From Sphingobacterium oryzagri (GTDB lineage: Bacteria; Bacteroidota; Bacteroidia; Sphingobacteriales; Sphingobacteriaceae): a stretch of 64,000 nucleotides of DNA. The translations under genes and the position numbers were made by a program. The notes below the pieces were generated by a model. The model worked only from the letters and a program-made list of their open reading frames with translations, was not told where the DNA came from and ran no database searches. Positions 34,580-43,236 of the stretch are shown piece after piece. The DNA lies in the NCBI RefSeq assembly GCF_028736175.1, contig NZ_CP117880.1, positions 2,790,001-2,854,000 of the forward strand, given 5' to 3'. Numbering within the stretch: the stretch's first letter is position 1; each line of letters starts with the position of its first letter.

Positions 34580-35476
34580 TTAACTTTTTATCGCTAATAG
34601 TGTTTCTTTAGCCGTTTGCCATGTCAATCCATCGTATCTATCGTTGTCAATACGTTGGTTTTGGGCTGCGAACATGCTGTACATATATTGCATCTGCTGC
34701 CATTGGGAATATAACTCCAGTTCGCCCTTTGGATTCTCGGCACGAGTATGTCTGGTGTATGCCGCAAAGTCTTCTAATGTGCCAGCATTCCTCCATTCAA
34801 ATTGTCTGTCAAACACTTCATTTGCCAATTGCGACAACGCCAGAGGCGAGATCTTAAAGCTCGAGATATACAGCGAGCGAGGCGTATCATTATCCAGTGC
34901 GACACGGGCAGTAAACGCAGCTGTATCAGCAATCGTTGTAAAATCAATGTTCCAATTCGCTTTTCCTGCATAATAGGAAATAGAACTATTTTTGATATCC
35001 AATAGAGGTGTATTGTATGCCAATATATGAGCAAACGCCCCATTAAAAATAGAAGTTGCCTGTATGTTTGAAGCATTGATGATAGTTTGAAACTCTTTCC
35101 GTAGATCAAAATTTCTATTATCACCGACTTTAAGTTGATCAAAGTCTGTGCTGAAATCTGATGGTATAAATTTAGGAACACCCGCCTGAATTGCTGATTT
35201 TAGAAGAAGGCTTTGTGCTTTGACGATCACATCACCTAACCCCGCCAAAGTAGATACGATGCATGATACACCCTGACAGGCTAGCGTCAATCCGTATTCA
35301 TCATCATATTCTGTCGCGACGATTTGGACACCGAGTTCACGAAGTTCAAACACGCGCTTTTGATTGCTCTTACTTCTAACAATTGCTCGTACAGCAACTC
35401 CCCTCCCTAGCAGGTTCTCACAGACCCTTCCACCAAGATCACCTGTAGCACCGGCGACTAAAATAATATTATCCAT
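34580..35476 (-). CDS. NmrA-like NAD(P)-binding protein
   Basis: A 298-residue atypical SDR of the NmrA/isoflavone-reductase group. The nucleotide motif is LVAGATGDLGGRV (6-18), followed by VRAIVRSKSNQKR. Then come CIVSTLAGLGDVI and the group's KFIPSDFSTDFDQLKVGDN. Members either reduce aromatic or lignan-type substrates or act as redox sensors; which applies here is unknown. It is followed by the epoxide-hydrolase-like gene (gap 8) and preceded by a Crp/Fnr gene. Confidence 0.86.
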   Translation of the reverse strand: MDNIILVAGATGDLGGRVCENLLGRGVAVRAIVRSKSNQKRVFELRELGVQIVATEYDDEYGLTLACQGVSCIVSTLAGLGDVIVKAQSLLLKSAIQAGVPKFIPSDFSTDFDQLKVGDNRNFDLRKEFQTIINASNIQATSIFNGAFAHILAYNTPLLDIKNSSISYYAGKANWNIDFTTIADTAAFTARVALDNDTPRSLYISSFKISPLALSQLANEVFDRQFEWRNAGTLEDFAAYTRHTRAENPKGELELYSQWQQMQYMYSMFAAQNQRIDNDRYDGLTWQTAKETLLAIKS

Positions 35477-35548
35477 ATTTTCGAATTTTACTATTCAAAG
35501 TTATGGAACAGATGTATGCGTGGAACTACCATTTGGTAGATAATGCAT

Positions 35549-36109
35549 CTAACGAAGATTTTTACGGATGCGACTTAGCGCGTTTGGCGTGATACCGAGA
35601 TAGGAAGCTAATTGTTTTACCGAAACAAGTTGCATGAAGCCCGGAATTTTCAAGAATTCCAAATAACGCTCCTCCACCGTCATTGTCTGGAACCTAATAA
35701 TCTCATTGATCATACGAATGGCCATTCTCTCCCACGTTTTTCGCCCAAATTCCTGCCAAGCTGGTATTTCTTTGTAAAGTGCCTCCATATTCGATTTGCT
35801 TATGCAATAGATTTCCGAATCTTCTATCGCTTCGATATCAAACCGGGTTGGTATTTCTGGGCTGAGACTTGATATTTCTGTAAAAAATTCACCGGGTTGG
35901 ACAATCCATGCGGTAAGCTCCACTTTATCCTTATAGCTGAAGCGCAAACCTCCGCTTCTTAAAAAATAATAATGTGATGCCACCTGCCCCTTTTTTAAGA
36001 GAAGTTGTCCTCTTGACAGCCGTCTTTCATAAAAATGACTAATAACTATATCAGCGTCTTGTTCCGATAAACTTACGATTTGTTTTATGATTATCTTAAG
36101 GTCTGTCAT
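35549..36109 (-). CDS. Crp/Fnr-family transcriptional regulator
   Basis: A 186-residue regulator. The cNMP-like domain has KKGQVASHYYFLRSGGLRFS, YKDKVELTAWIVQPGEFFTE and EAIEDSEIYCISKSNMEAL, and the HTH is VKQLASYLGITPNALSRIRK. Like the copy at 18120 it belongs to the Bacteroidota group of single-target Crp-like regulators. The ATG at 36109 gives the family length; an upstream ATG would add an extension of low similarity. It is 72 bases from the NmrA gene, which it probably controls. Confidence 0.88.
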   Translation of the reverse strand: MTDLKIIIKQIVSLSEQDADIVISHFYERRLSRGQLLLKKGQVASHYYFLRSGGLRFSYKDKVELTAWIVQPGEFFTEISSLSPEIPTRFDIEAIEDSEIYCISKSNMEALYKEIPAWQEFGRKTWERMAIRMINEIIRFQTMTVEERYLEFLKIPGFMQLVSVKQLASYLGITPNALSRIRKNLR

Positions 36110-36209
36110 TGACTTATTAATTGGGACTGGATTATTAAAAACACTCTGAATTAAAATGGATCCTATCTTTGCTTGATGTAGGCATACGACACACAATGGT
36201 TCACGTACT

Positions 36210-36638
36210 CTAGAGATCTTGGGATTGCAGTATTGCTATTGTTCTAGAATCGCGTTTTCCTCCGTAATACTTATCAATAACCGCTGTAAAAAGTGTTTTG
36301 TTATCGCTTACAGCTTCGAATAAGGTCATGCTTGAGCGAAGTTTTAAAGAATCAAGCGTACCAAACACCTCTTCTGCTGAGCCTTTTTGTAGATTCAAAA
36401 AGGTCTTAGTTATCATTCGTAGATTAGAACCTAATACAGGGTGCTTCAAAAACGCTTTTGCTTCTATGCCATCTCTGATAGCATATTGTTTAGCCGTATC
36501 GCTGCTTCCCAAACCGGTGATTTGAGGAAATATATACCACATCCAGTGCGACCGCTTTTTTCCATTTTGAACCTCCTGAAGCGCTTGTAGGTATACGAGG
36601 TTTTGCGCTCTGAGAAACCTATCTAAGTCAATACTCAT
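36210..36638 (-). CDS. DUF1810 domain protein
   Basis: A 142-residue protein matching DUF1810 along its length: LDRFLRAQNLVYLQALQEVQ, then NGKKRSHWMWYIFPQITGLG, AFLKHPVLGSNLRMITKTFL and TLFEAVSDNKTLFTAVIDKY. Its biochemical role is unknown; it is a soluble, helical, calpastatin-like domain in some databases. The ATG at 36638 is chosen because the conserved domain starts there. Like its neighbour it lies beside a copy of the dispersed motif (36732), 94 bases upstream of its start. Confidence 0.85.
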   Translation of the reverse strand: MSIDLDRFLRAQNLVYLQALQEVQNGKKRSHWMWYIFPQITGLGSSDTAKQYAIRDGIEAKAFLKHPVLGSNLRMITKTFLNLQKGSAEEVFGTLDSLKLRSSMTLFEAVSDNKTLFTAVIDKYYGGKRDSRTIAILQSQDL

Positions 36639-36731
36639 GCTAAAATCATTTTGCAACAAATTACGCAATCTTAGTCTAGTCTTAGCCCTATTTGTTACAA
36701 ACAACACATTAAAAACAAATGTGCATAGAAT

Positions 36732-36748
36732 CTTCGTTTTGTGAGACA
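36732..36748 (+). repeat. Dispersed motif, copy 4
   Basis: CTTCGTTTTGTGAGACA, between the DUF1810 gene and the secreted DUF4932-like gene. Confidence 0.65.
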
Positions 36749-36860
36749 CACTTTAAAAGGCAAACGTCTTTATCTACTATTCGATGAACCTTGACAATGT
36801 ATATTTTCAATATCTATCTAGGAAAAAACACTATCAGATTATACTTTCAGCAAATTATGA

Positions 36861-38000
36861 CTATTGACTCTCGCACCAATCCAATAGTGGCGTATATAGA
36901 TCTTCGATTTTTGCGTATTTGCCACTCTCATATAGGTCTAGTAATTTCTGATTGAATTCTAATGCTTTAGGAAAACCTTTTAAAATCATCCTATCGTTCA
37001 CATGACTCACCATTTTTTGGAAAACATCTTGGTCGTCATTTATCTTATCATAAGAGTAAAGGATAAATAGTCCCCATGTTAGATATTCATCAAAAACTTT
37101 TAAGGCATTTGGATAATGTTCCACAGTCTTATTACTACTGTCTACCCATTTTGAACGATTACTAAATATTAAATTCAATCGATTTAAATAGCGATCACTT
37201 ACGGGGCCTACATAGTTATGGTCAATTTCCGTAAAAATTATCCTTACATTCATGAATTTTTGATACTTTTCACCCCAATCATTATTCTTATAAATCGTTG
37301 GTATAAAAAGTAGCATTTCTTTAAAACCTTCATCAGTAAATGTATGCGTCGCATTCATCCCAGCTATTAAAGGCGACGTAAGTATGCGGTAACTATTTAT
37401 TTTATAATCAAATCGGTTTTCTAACCACTCCCTTTGCTCGTCAACAGTAGCGTAGGTCTCATACTCAGATTTTAATTTATCGTAATACTTTTGGTTATCA
37501 TAGTAAAATTTTCGATAACTTGATTTTGTTACAAATTCTTCCAAACTTGTAATATGTGTGATTATAGGATCGACAGCGATTTCATAATTACCTATTCCTT
37601 TGCCCGGAAAATTATAAATGTCGGTAGGGATTAGCTTATTATTATCGAACTTAAACCCATATGCATTTGCTGATAGCAGAAAATAGTTTACAAGACTTTC
37701 TCGAAGTAACTTATCAAATTCTTTTACAATGCGCAGTTCTGCAAATGGTGAAAAATGTATTTGGACGCTGTCATAATAACTGGATTCATGTTTCACCATA
37801 TTAGGATTCTCTTTGGCAAAATCTGTTAATGACAGTATGATGTAGATAAGTTCTTGAGATTCATTAATTTCTATAGTTGTTTTCCCATCATTTCGTTCAA
37901 TATATTCCTTATTAAAAACAACGTCCTTTTTTTGAGAAAATAGATGGTTTGATAAGAGTAAGAGTACTGCCGTGACAGCTATTTGTATCCGAATATTCAT
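36861..38000 (-). CDS. Secreted DUF4932-like protein with a degenerate zinc motif
   Basis: A 379-residue protein with an N-terminal signal peptide (AVTAVLLLLSNHLFSQ, cleavage after residue 22). The body resembles DUF4932 putative metallopeptidases: IIEYIL-like ELIYIILSLTDFAKENP, then GGMN-type SPLIAGMNATHTF and VRIIFTEIDHNYVGPVSDRY. In that last segment an HExxH zinc motif would be expected, but the first His is Thr (TEIDH), so activity is doubtful. The family assignment is from memory of the pattern. Motif copies at 36732 and 38113 flank the gene. Confidence 0.6.
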   Translation of the reverse strand: MNIRIQIAVTAVLLLLSNHLFSQKKDVVFNKEYIERNDGKTTIEINESQELIYIILSLTDFAKENPNMVKHESSYYDSVQIHFSPFAELRIVKEFDKLLRESLVNYFLLSANAYGFKFDNNKLIPTDIYNFPGKGIGNYEIAVDPIITHITSLEEFVTKSSYRKFYYDNQKYYDKLKSEYETYATVDEQREWLENRFDYKINSYRILTSPLIAGMNATHTFTDEGFKEMLLFIPTIYKNNDWGEKYQKFMNVRIIFTEIDHNYVGPVSDRYLNRLNLIFSNRSKWVDSSNKTVEHYPNALKVFDEYLTWGLFILYSYDKINDDQDVFQKMVSHVNDRMILKGFPKALEFNQKLLDLYESGKYAKIEDLYTPLLDWCESQ

Positions 38001-38695
38001 AATGAGGGTAAAGATAATCTAAATGCTATTGATGAAATCTTAAACAAATATAATAGTTTGATATCTATATTTAATTGCGCAAATTCTCGATATGTAGAAT
38101 TTATTCAAATTCATTCGTTTTTTGAGACAGATGAAGTTATTTTCGTGGAAATATCCTTCGGACTTTATGTCTGAGGAACTTTGGCAGCAATACCAAAGAC
38201 TTTAATAATTTATCATTAATTGAATCTATATTTTTGTCGCAATCATTCATTTTGTAAGAGGTTTTTAAAATGATCCTAAAATCAACCTGCTACCTGAGTA
38301 TGGGAAGGAACGACGAGTCCCAATTGAGCATTTCTATAGTTGATGCAGACACTTTCGATATTCTTGAATTTAGCAATCTTATGTCCATGAGTCTGTCCAT
38401 TTGAAATCCCGCCAACTCCACATGACAATCTTTAGCAAAGGTGGCTTTTACGATACTTAATTTTTTGTAAATTAGTGCCGACATATGGTTAATATCGTTC
38501 TTAAATTAATCAAGATCTATCAGGCGAAATTTGTTAATTCGTGAAGTGAAATCGCGAAATTTTCAAGTAATATCATAATGTTTGTGACAGTTTTTTGGCA
38601 ATGAATTTTGAAAAACACTTAATTAACTAACTAAAAACAAGTTAGTTAAAACAGTTAAAATCCCACCCTCTCCCGAACCTATTTATCAAGTACTC
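38001..38695. other. Gene-poor stretch near the integrase end
   Basis: About 695 AT-rich bases with the dispersed motif at 38113 and a weak relative near 38245. A 24-codon plus-strand frame (38131-38205, MKLFSWKYPSDFMSEELWQQ) follows directly after the motif, and a 64-codon minus frame (38290-38484) is open. I recognise neither and regard them as uncertain. Confidence 0.35.
38113..38129 (+). repeat. Dispersed motif, copy 5
   Basis: ATTCGTTTTTTGAGACA, identical to copy 1 though 17 kb away, 113 bases upstream of the DUF4932-like gene start (minus strand). Confidence 0.72.
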
Positions 38696-38986
38696 TTAGA
38701 TTTCCTGTTCTATAAAGAGATCTGACAACTCCATACTGTTTTTTACAGATTCAATATCCAAAAGGTCAATACGCCACGCTGCCGAATAATTACCATCCTT
38801 TCTAGCCGTTATTAGTCCCTCCCTTATCCAATGTTCAACATTCTTCCTGCCGTATTTCTTGCATGCCTCCGATTTTTTTAGATATGGTTTGACTTCCCCA
38901 GATTTGCTAAGAATAACCTTTGCACCCATTTTGGCTGAATATTCAATAAGCCGCCGTAATTGATCAATAGTTAGCTTTACTTCCAT
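38696..38986 (-). CDS. Excisionase-like small DNA-binding protein A
   Basis: A 96-residue protein with a winged-helix segment of the MerR/excisionase type: LKKSEACKKYGRKNVEHWIR followed by EGLITARKDGNYSAAWRIDL. It is related to the neighbour at 39036 (KNEAYKMYGRSNVDRWLK). Next to a tyrosine integrase such proteins act as recombination directionality factors. Two in tandem is unusual, and which (if either) is the excisionase is not known. Confidence 0.65.
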   Translation of the reverse strand: MEVKLTIDQLRRLIEYSAKMGAKVILSKSGEVKPYLKKSEACKKYGRKNVEHWIREGLITARKDGNYSAAWRIDLLDIESVKNSMELSDLFIEQEI

Positions 38987-39035
38987 TCATATATATTTAC
39001 CGATTTGATTCTGCATGTTAACACACCTGACCTAA

Positions 39036-39314
39036 TCATTTCCTTTCACATGCCATTAAATATGAAAAGCGATTACTGCACGCAGCTACTTGCTCAAGCC
39101 TTTGGCGGTCGATCATGCCTTTTTTTCCTGTATTTGAAATACTAACAAGTTTTTCTTTCAGCCACCGGTCGACATTGCTACGACCATACATTTTGTAGGC
39201 TTCATTTTTTGAGAGGTTGTCAGCAAATAACTGCTCCTCTTTAATCACATTTTGAACTCCTTGTAAGACTGCTTCTTTGAACACATTCGAAAGTTTGGTT
39301 ATTGTAGTTCTCAT
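39036..39314 (-). CDS. Excisionase-like small DNA-binding protein B
   Basis: A 92-residue protein with the same core as its neighbour: LSKNEAYKMYGRSNVDRWLK, then EKLVSISNTGKKGMIDRQRL. The N-terminal part (ITKLSNVFKEAVLQGVQNVI) is amphipathic. It lies 49 bases upstream of gene A and 164 bases downstream of the integrase gene on the same strand, so the three are probably one island module. Confidence 0.65.
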   Translation of the reverse strand: MRTTITKLSNVFKEAVLQGVQNVIKEEQLFADNLSKNEAYKMYGRSNVDRWLKEKLVSISNTGKKGMIDRQRLEQVAACSNRFSYLMACERK

Positions 39315-39478
39315 AATAAAAGTGTTTAAATAAATGCTTCGTAAAGATCGTTATCATGCTAATGGCAACATACCAAGTTGAAGATATTGGTATAGAAAAT
39401 CCTTAATTGTCCCTAATCATTATAGAAAAAGATGCATGGATATTACCATGCACCTTCTCGCAGCATAGATGGAAACAA

Positions 39479-40750
39479 CTAATTGGATTTTTTTCCAAGC
39501 TTCACTTCCTCTTTCTTAAATGCATTTAATACAGCGGATTGTACATCATCGACAATAGCCCAATCTTTAGCAATATATATATCCGTCATTCTGTTTCCCT
39601 CGTCCACATGATTCATTGCCTCTGCCACATCGTCTTTTTGCATACGGCAGGTATTACGCGCGACGGTAGCGAAAGTATGCCTTGCCCAATATAGAGTTAA
39701 CTTAGGAATACCAAGTTTTCGGCTTATTTGCTTCATACCTTTACTTAGGGCGCTGTTAAGAGAACTTGTTCTGCTGTATCGGGTCGAGAGTTGTCCAAGA
39801 TATTTTTCTAATAAAGGCTTTGCATCCTCAGCAATTTTGATGCTAATAAACGCATTATCTTTGCGCTTTCCTTTAGTTTTGGATCGATTGTAATCAATTC
39901 TACCGTTCTGGATATGATCTGGCATCAACTTGTAAAGATCTACAGCATTCATTCCACATTGGTAAAAGGAAAGAAGATATAAATCCCTCGCTAACTCCAT
40001 TCGGCTTCCGACCTTGGCTGACAACTTCTTTATCGATACTACCTGCTGCAATGTATTATTTCTTTTAAGAGTAAGTGGAGCAGAGCCGATCTTATAATTT
40101 TTAAAAGGATAATGTTTTATCCGATAAATGCCTAAATCTTCGTTGTTGTAGCGATCCCTCGCTGCATTAAAAAGTGTTCGAAGATCACGCATATGGTTAT
40201 GTAGACCACTATCGGCAAGACCTTTCTTGGTTGTTACAACTTCTTTCCCAAGTTGGTTAATTCGTTTCATTGTCCTTTCCGATCGTAGAAACTTCTCATA
40301 GGACTGTAGCATGTTTGAATGAATCTCATTGATTGAAACAGTTTGACGCTTAAAATAATCAATAAGGCTATTTTTAACGATTCGGTGGGTTGTAGATGTA
40401 CCTTCTCTCCCTTCCTTCTTTAAACGCTCAATGTGCGCATTGCAAAATTTGATAAAATCGATATCCTCATTTTTATCACGTAAATAATCTACTAAGGATT
40501 CAACGGTGAAAAAATCCAGCTTACCTTCTAATTCACTGATTGCTTTTCGATAATCCCGCAGTTGATTCTCGACTTTTTCTGCGACAAACGGATCTCGAAT
40601 TTTTAAATCTTTGGTTAGTTGTCTCTTGACGACGTAATGAACGGTATCAAGATACTTTCTCAATCCTTTGTGTCTTACACAAATTTTCACGTTGTAGGTG
40701 CCATCTGATTTCTTGTGATGTTCAAACACCTTACTAGTAACTGTTGCCAT
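39479..40750 (-). CDS. Tyrosine site-specific integrase
   Basis: A 423-residue phage-type integrase of the Bacteroidota CTn/island group. The N-terminal arm-binding part has KVFEHHKKSDGTYNVKICVR, the core-binding SAM-like domain has ESLVDYLRDKNEDIDFIKFC, and the catalytic domain has the first Arg in MELARDLYLLSFYQCGMNAV, the box-II R and H in TLYWARHTFATVARN and the Tyr in DIYIAKDW. ATG 40750 (MATVTSKVFEHH) is taken as the start; the longer frame begins at 40771. It lies beside tRNA-Met, a common attachment site. Confidence 0.9.
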   Translation of the reverse strand: MATVTSKVFEHHKKSDGTYNVKICVRHKGLRKYLDTVHYVVKRQLTKDLKIRDPFVAEKVENQLRDYRKAISELEGKLDFFTVESLVDYLRDKNEDIDFIKFCNAHIERLKKEGREGTSTTHRIVKNSLIDYFKRQTVSINEIHSNMLQSYEKFLRSERTMKRINQLGKEVVTTKKGLADSGLHNHMRDLRTLFNAARDRYNNEDLGIYRIKHYPFKNYKIGSAPLTLKRNNTLQQVVSIKKLSAKVGSRMELARDLYLLSFYQCGMNAVDLYKLMPDHIQNGRIDYNRSKTKGKRKDNAFISIKIAEDAKPLLEKYLGQLSTRYSRTSSLNSALSKGMKQISRKLGIPKLTLYWARHTFATVARNTCRMQKDDVAEAMNHVDEGNRMTDIYIAKDWAIVDDVQSAVLNAFKKEEVKLGKKSN

Positions 40751-40861
40751 AACTGTTTGGTAATAGCACATAAAACGGTTGTAACCATTTTGTAACCGTT
40801 TTATGTTAAGTTCAACAAAAATCTACGTAAATCACGCCGAATCGCGGTTTGCTTTCCGACG

Positions 40862-40888
40862 TAGGGCAAGTGGTTCTAAAGTGCCCTA
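40862..40888. promoter_or_regulatory. Inverted repeat between integrase and tRNA
   Basis: TAGGGCA (40862-40868) and TGCCCTA (40882-40888) pair perfectly around 13 bases. It lies upstream of the integrase gene and could be an arm or attachment-site part, or a regulator site (inference). Confidence 0.35.
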
Positions 40889-40895
40889 AGAAGCG

Positions 40896-40931
40896 AAAAA
40901 GCTGCTTTTCTTTGCAGAAAAGCAGCTTTTT
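40896..40931 (-). terminator. Terminator after tRNA-Met
   Basis: Arms 40896-40911 and 40916-40931 pair perfectly over 16 bases with a four-base loop, with A and T runs at the ends. It starts seven bases after the tRNA 3' end and would end its transcript; it can act in both directions. Confidence 0.8.
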
Positions 40932-40937
40932 GTTTTG

Positions 40938-41011
40938 TGCGCCCACCTGGGCTCGAACCAGGGACCAAAAGATTATGAGTCTTCTACTCTAACCGACTGA
41001 GCTATAGGCGC
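40938..41011 (-). tRNA. tRNA-Met (CAT)
   Basis: The minus strand folds as a 74-base tRNA. The acceptor stem GCGCCTA pairs with TGGGCGC (one G-T pair). The D-arm GCTCAGTCGGTTAGAGT, the anticodon loop CTCATAA with CAT and the T-loop GGTTCGAGCCC are all present. There is no encoded CCA. The elongator-type acceptor suggests elongator Met or Ile2 (lysidine-modified CAT); the two cannot be told apart with certainty here. An integrase lies on its 3' side, so it may be the island attachment site. Confidence 0.92.
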
Positions 41012-41099
41012 GGTTATTTTTTATATTATCAAAAGTTTGCTATTACGCTGTTTTGACGATGCAATTATCGATATTTGTGGGGAGAAAACAAAATTTTAG

Positions 41100-41729
41100 A
41101 TGCAAAAAATTAAAAATATTATTCTCGATTACGGCAATGTTATCTATATGATTGACTTTGATCGCGTGAAGCTTGCCTTTATTGCGTTGGGTATCAAAAA
41201 TGTAGACGAATTCTTTGGTCACAAAGCGCAAGACCCGTTGTTCGACGCTTTCGATCGTGGTGAAATTTCTGCGGCAGACTTCCGGGAAGGCATTCGCGAA
41301 CGTTCGGGAAAACCGGAGCTCAGCGACGAACAGATCGATAACGCATGGAATGCGCTGTTGATTGGTGTGCCGCCAGGCAAACATGAGACGCTCACTTACC
41401 TGCACGATAAGTACCGCACCTTTTTACTGAGCAACAACAACGAGATACATTACCGGCATTGTATGGAGCATATTCGCGAAGTGTATGCCGTCCCGGATAA
41501 CAAGGCTTTCTTCGAACAAACGTTTTATTCCCATGAAATGGGATTGCGAAAACCAGAACCCGCAATCTTTCAGGAGATCGTGCGACAAACCGGAATCGTG
41601 GCTGAAGAAAGCCTGTTCATTGACGACAGTCCGCAGCACCTGGCTGCTGCGAAGCTATTGGGTTTTCAAACAGGGCTGTGCAGTGCAGAAGAACCGTTGG
41701 AGTATTGGGTTGAAAAATTAAATCTATAG
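41100..41729 (+). CDS. HAD-family (IA) phosphatase
   Basis: A 209-residue haloacid-dehalogenase-like hydrolase. Motif I is IILDYGNVIYMIDFDRV with nucleophile D10; the second Asp is Gly, as in the YihX-type sugar-phosphatase group (DxGN). Motif II is in FLLSNNNEIHY, Lys in LRKPEPAIFQ and motif III acidic residues in ESLFIDDSPQHLAAA. It dephosphorylates a small sugar phosphate or similar molecule. It stands alone next to the tRNA, at the start of the denser chromosomal part. Confidence 0.88.
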   Translation: MQKIKNIILDYGNVIYMIDFDRVKLAFIALGIKNVDEFFGHKAQDPLFDAFDRGEISAADFREGIRERSGKPELSDEQIDNAWNALLIGVPPGKHETLTYLHDKYRTFLLSNNNEIHYRHCMEHIREVYAVPDNKAFFEQTFYSHEMGLRKPEPAIFQEIVRQTGIVAEESLFIDDSPQHLAAAKLLGFQTGLCSAEEPLEYWVEKLNL

Positions 41730-41886
41730 CTATACATCTGCCACACGAAACAGCTAAAAAAGCATCAGACGTAACGTATTTTTTTTGTTGCACATGCAAG
41801 GTGAATGCCTTTTTAACAAAAAAACAAACAAAATAGCGTATTTTGCATTACATATCCTAAACAGAAGCAAACTTAAGAAGAGATTT

Positions 41887-43131
41887 ATGAAAAAAGCATT
41901 TCCTGCCTTTCTATTATCGTCCGCTACCTTGTTGATCGCTGCCTGCAACAACAATGCAGCGACAAACAATACCGAACATAGCGCAACCACGGATAGTATA
42001 TACCCGCCGGTTGAGAAAAATAAGGCAAATACGGAATACAAACCAGCGTTTGAAGGACAAACGAGAATTGCTGGCGTAAAAACAACTACCGCTTACGACC
42101 ACAAAGTCATCACGGACAAACTAAAATCTCCATGGGGTATTGCGGTATTGCCGGATAACAGTTTATTGATTACAGAGAAAGAAGGCGATTTACGCATTGT
42201 CTCTGCAGACGGTACGTTGAGCGAAGCCATCGGTGGACTACCGAAGGTAGACGCGCAAGGCCAAGGCGGCTTGTTAGGCATTACATTAGATCCCGACTTC
42301 GCGAATAACAGCATGGTTTACTGGGTGTTTTCAGAGCCCGCTGCTGGCGGCAACCATACCGCTGTAGCCAAAGGACGTTTGGCTGATGACAAAAAGAGCA
42401 TCGAAGGAGCGCAAGTAATTTATCAAGCTTTACCAACTTATGATGGCAAGTTGCACTACGGCGGTCGGATCATCTTTGATAAAAGCGGCAACCTTGTCGT
42501 GAGCACAGGTGAACGATCAGATATAGAAACGCGTCCACAATCGCAAGACCTTAAATCGGCATTGGGCAAAGTTATCCGCATCACCAAAGATGGCAAACCG
42601 GCAGAAGGCAACCCATTTAGCGGCGATGCAAATGCACGTCCGGAAATATACAGCTACGGACATCGGAATGTGCAGGGCTTAGCCTTCCATCCCGAAACGG
42701 GCGACCTGTGGGAAACAGAATTTGGCCCGCGTGGTGGCGATGAGCTAAACCGTATTGAAGCCGGAAAAAACTACGGCTGGCCAATCATCACCTATGGTTT
42801 AGAATACAGTGGCAAAGGGGTCGGTACGCCACCTATCCAGCAAAAAGAAGGATTAGAACAACCGGTATACTATTGGGATCCGGTATTATCGCCAAGTGGA
42901 TTGATGTTTTACACCGGCGATGCGATTCCTGAATGGAAAAACAATCTATTTATTGGAGGATTAAGCAGCACGCATATTGCGCGCATCGTGATTAAGGACA
43001 ATAAAGTGGTTGGCGAAGAACGCTTATTAGATAAAGAAGGTCAGCGTTTTCGCGATCTGGCGCAAGGCAACAATGGTGAAATCTTTGCCGTTACCGATGC
43101 CGGTCGTTTGTACAGCATCACCAGGAAATAA
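41887..43131 (+). CDS. PQQ-dependent sugar dehydrogenase (Asd/YliI-like) lipoprotein
   Basis: A 414-residue protein. A lipoprotein signal (LLIAACNNN) precedes a six-bladed beta-propeller. It begins with KLKSPWGIAVLPDNSLLITE, shows GGLLGITLDPDFANN and SYGHRNVQGLAFHPETGDLW, then EFGPRGGDELNRIEAGKNYG, the PQQ- and calcium-binding pattern of soluble aldose dehydrogenases. It would oxidise sugars in the periplasm with PQQ, if the cell can obtain it; no pqq genes are in this window. ATG 41887 is used because it starts a proper signal peptide. Confidence 0.92.
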   Translation: MKKAFPAFLLSSATLLIAACNNNAATNNTEHSATTDSIYPPVEKNKANTEYKPAFEGQTRIAGVKTTTAYDHKVITDKLKSPWGIAVLPDNSLLITEKEGDLRIVSADGTLSEAIGGLPKVDAQGQGGLLGITLDPDFANNSMVYWVFSEPAAGGNHTAVAKGRLADDKKSIEGAQVIYQALPTYDGKLHYGGRIIFDKSGNLVVSTGERSDIETRPQSQDLKSALGKVIRITKDGKPAEGNPFSGDANARPEIYSYGHRNVQGLAFHPETGDLWETEFGPRGGDELNRIEAGKNYGWPIITYGLEYSGKGVGTPPIQQKEGLEQPVYYWDPVLSPSGLMFYTGDAIPEWKNNLFIGGLSSTHIARIVIKDNKVVGEERLLDKEGQRFRDLAQGNNGEIFAVTDAGRLYSITRK

Positions 43132-43155
43132 CTCCTTAACATAACTAGGCTATTG

Positions 43156-43192
43156 CAGGCACTTGATCACCATCAAGTGCCTGTTTTATTTT
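43156..43192 (+). terminator. Terminator of the sugar dehydrogenase gene
   Basis: CAGGCACTTGAT and ATCAAGTGCCTG (43156-43167, 43172-43183) pair perfectly around CACC and are followed by TTTTATTTT. Confidence 0.92.
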
Positions 43193-43236
43193 AAAAATAG
43201 CGGTAAAAGCGCAGTCTTGTTATTTTATCAATAATA

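Noticed and set aside
20659-38129. Integron cassette array with attC sites
   Set aside because: The dispersed motif lacks the paired core sites of attC, the flanks do not fold alike, and no IntI gene is present; the motif is reported without this claim.
39199-39216. CTTCATTTTTTGAGAGG, similar to the dispersed motif
   Set aside because: It lies inside a coding region (LSKNEA of the excisionase-like gene) and differs at three positions, so it is best explained by the protein sequence.
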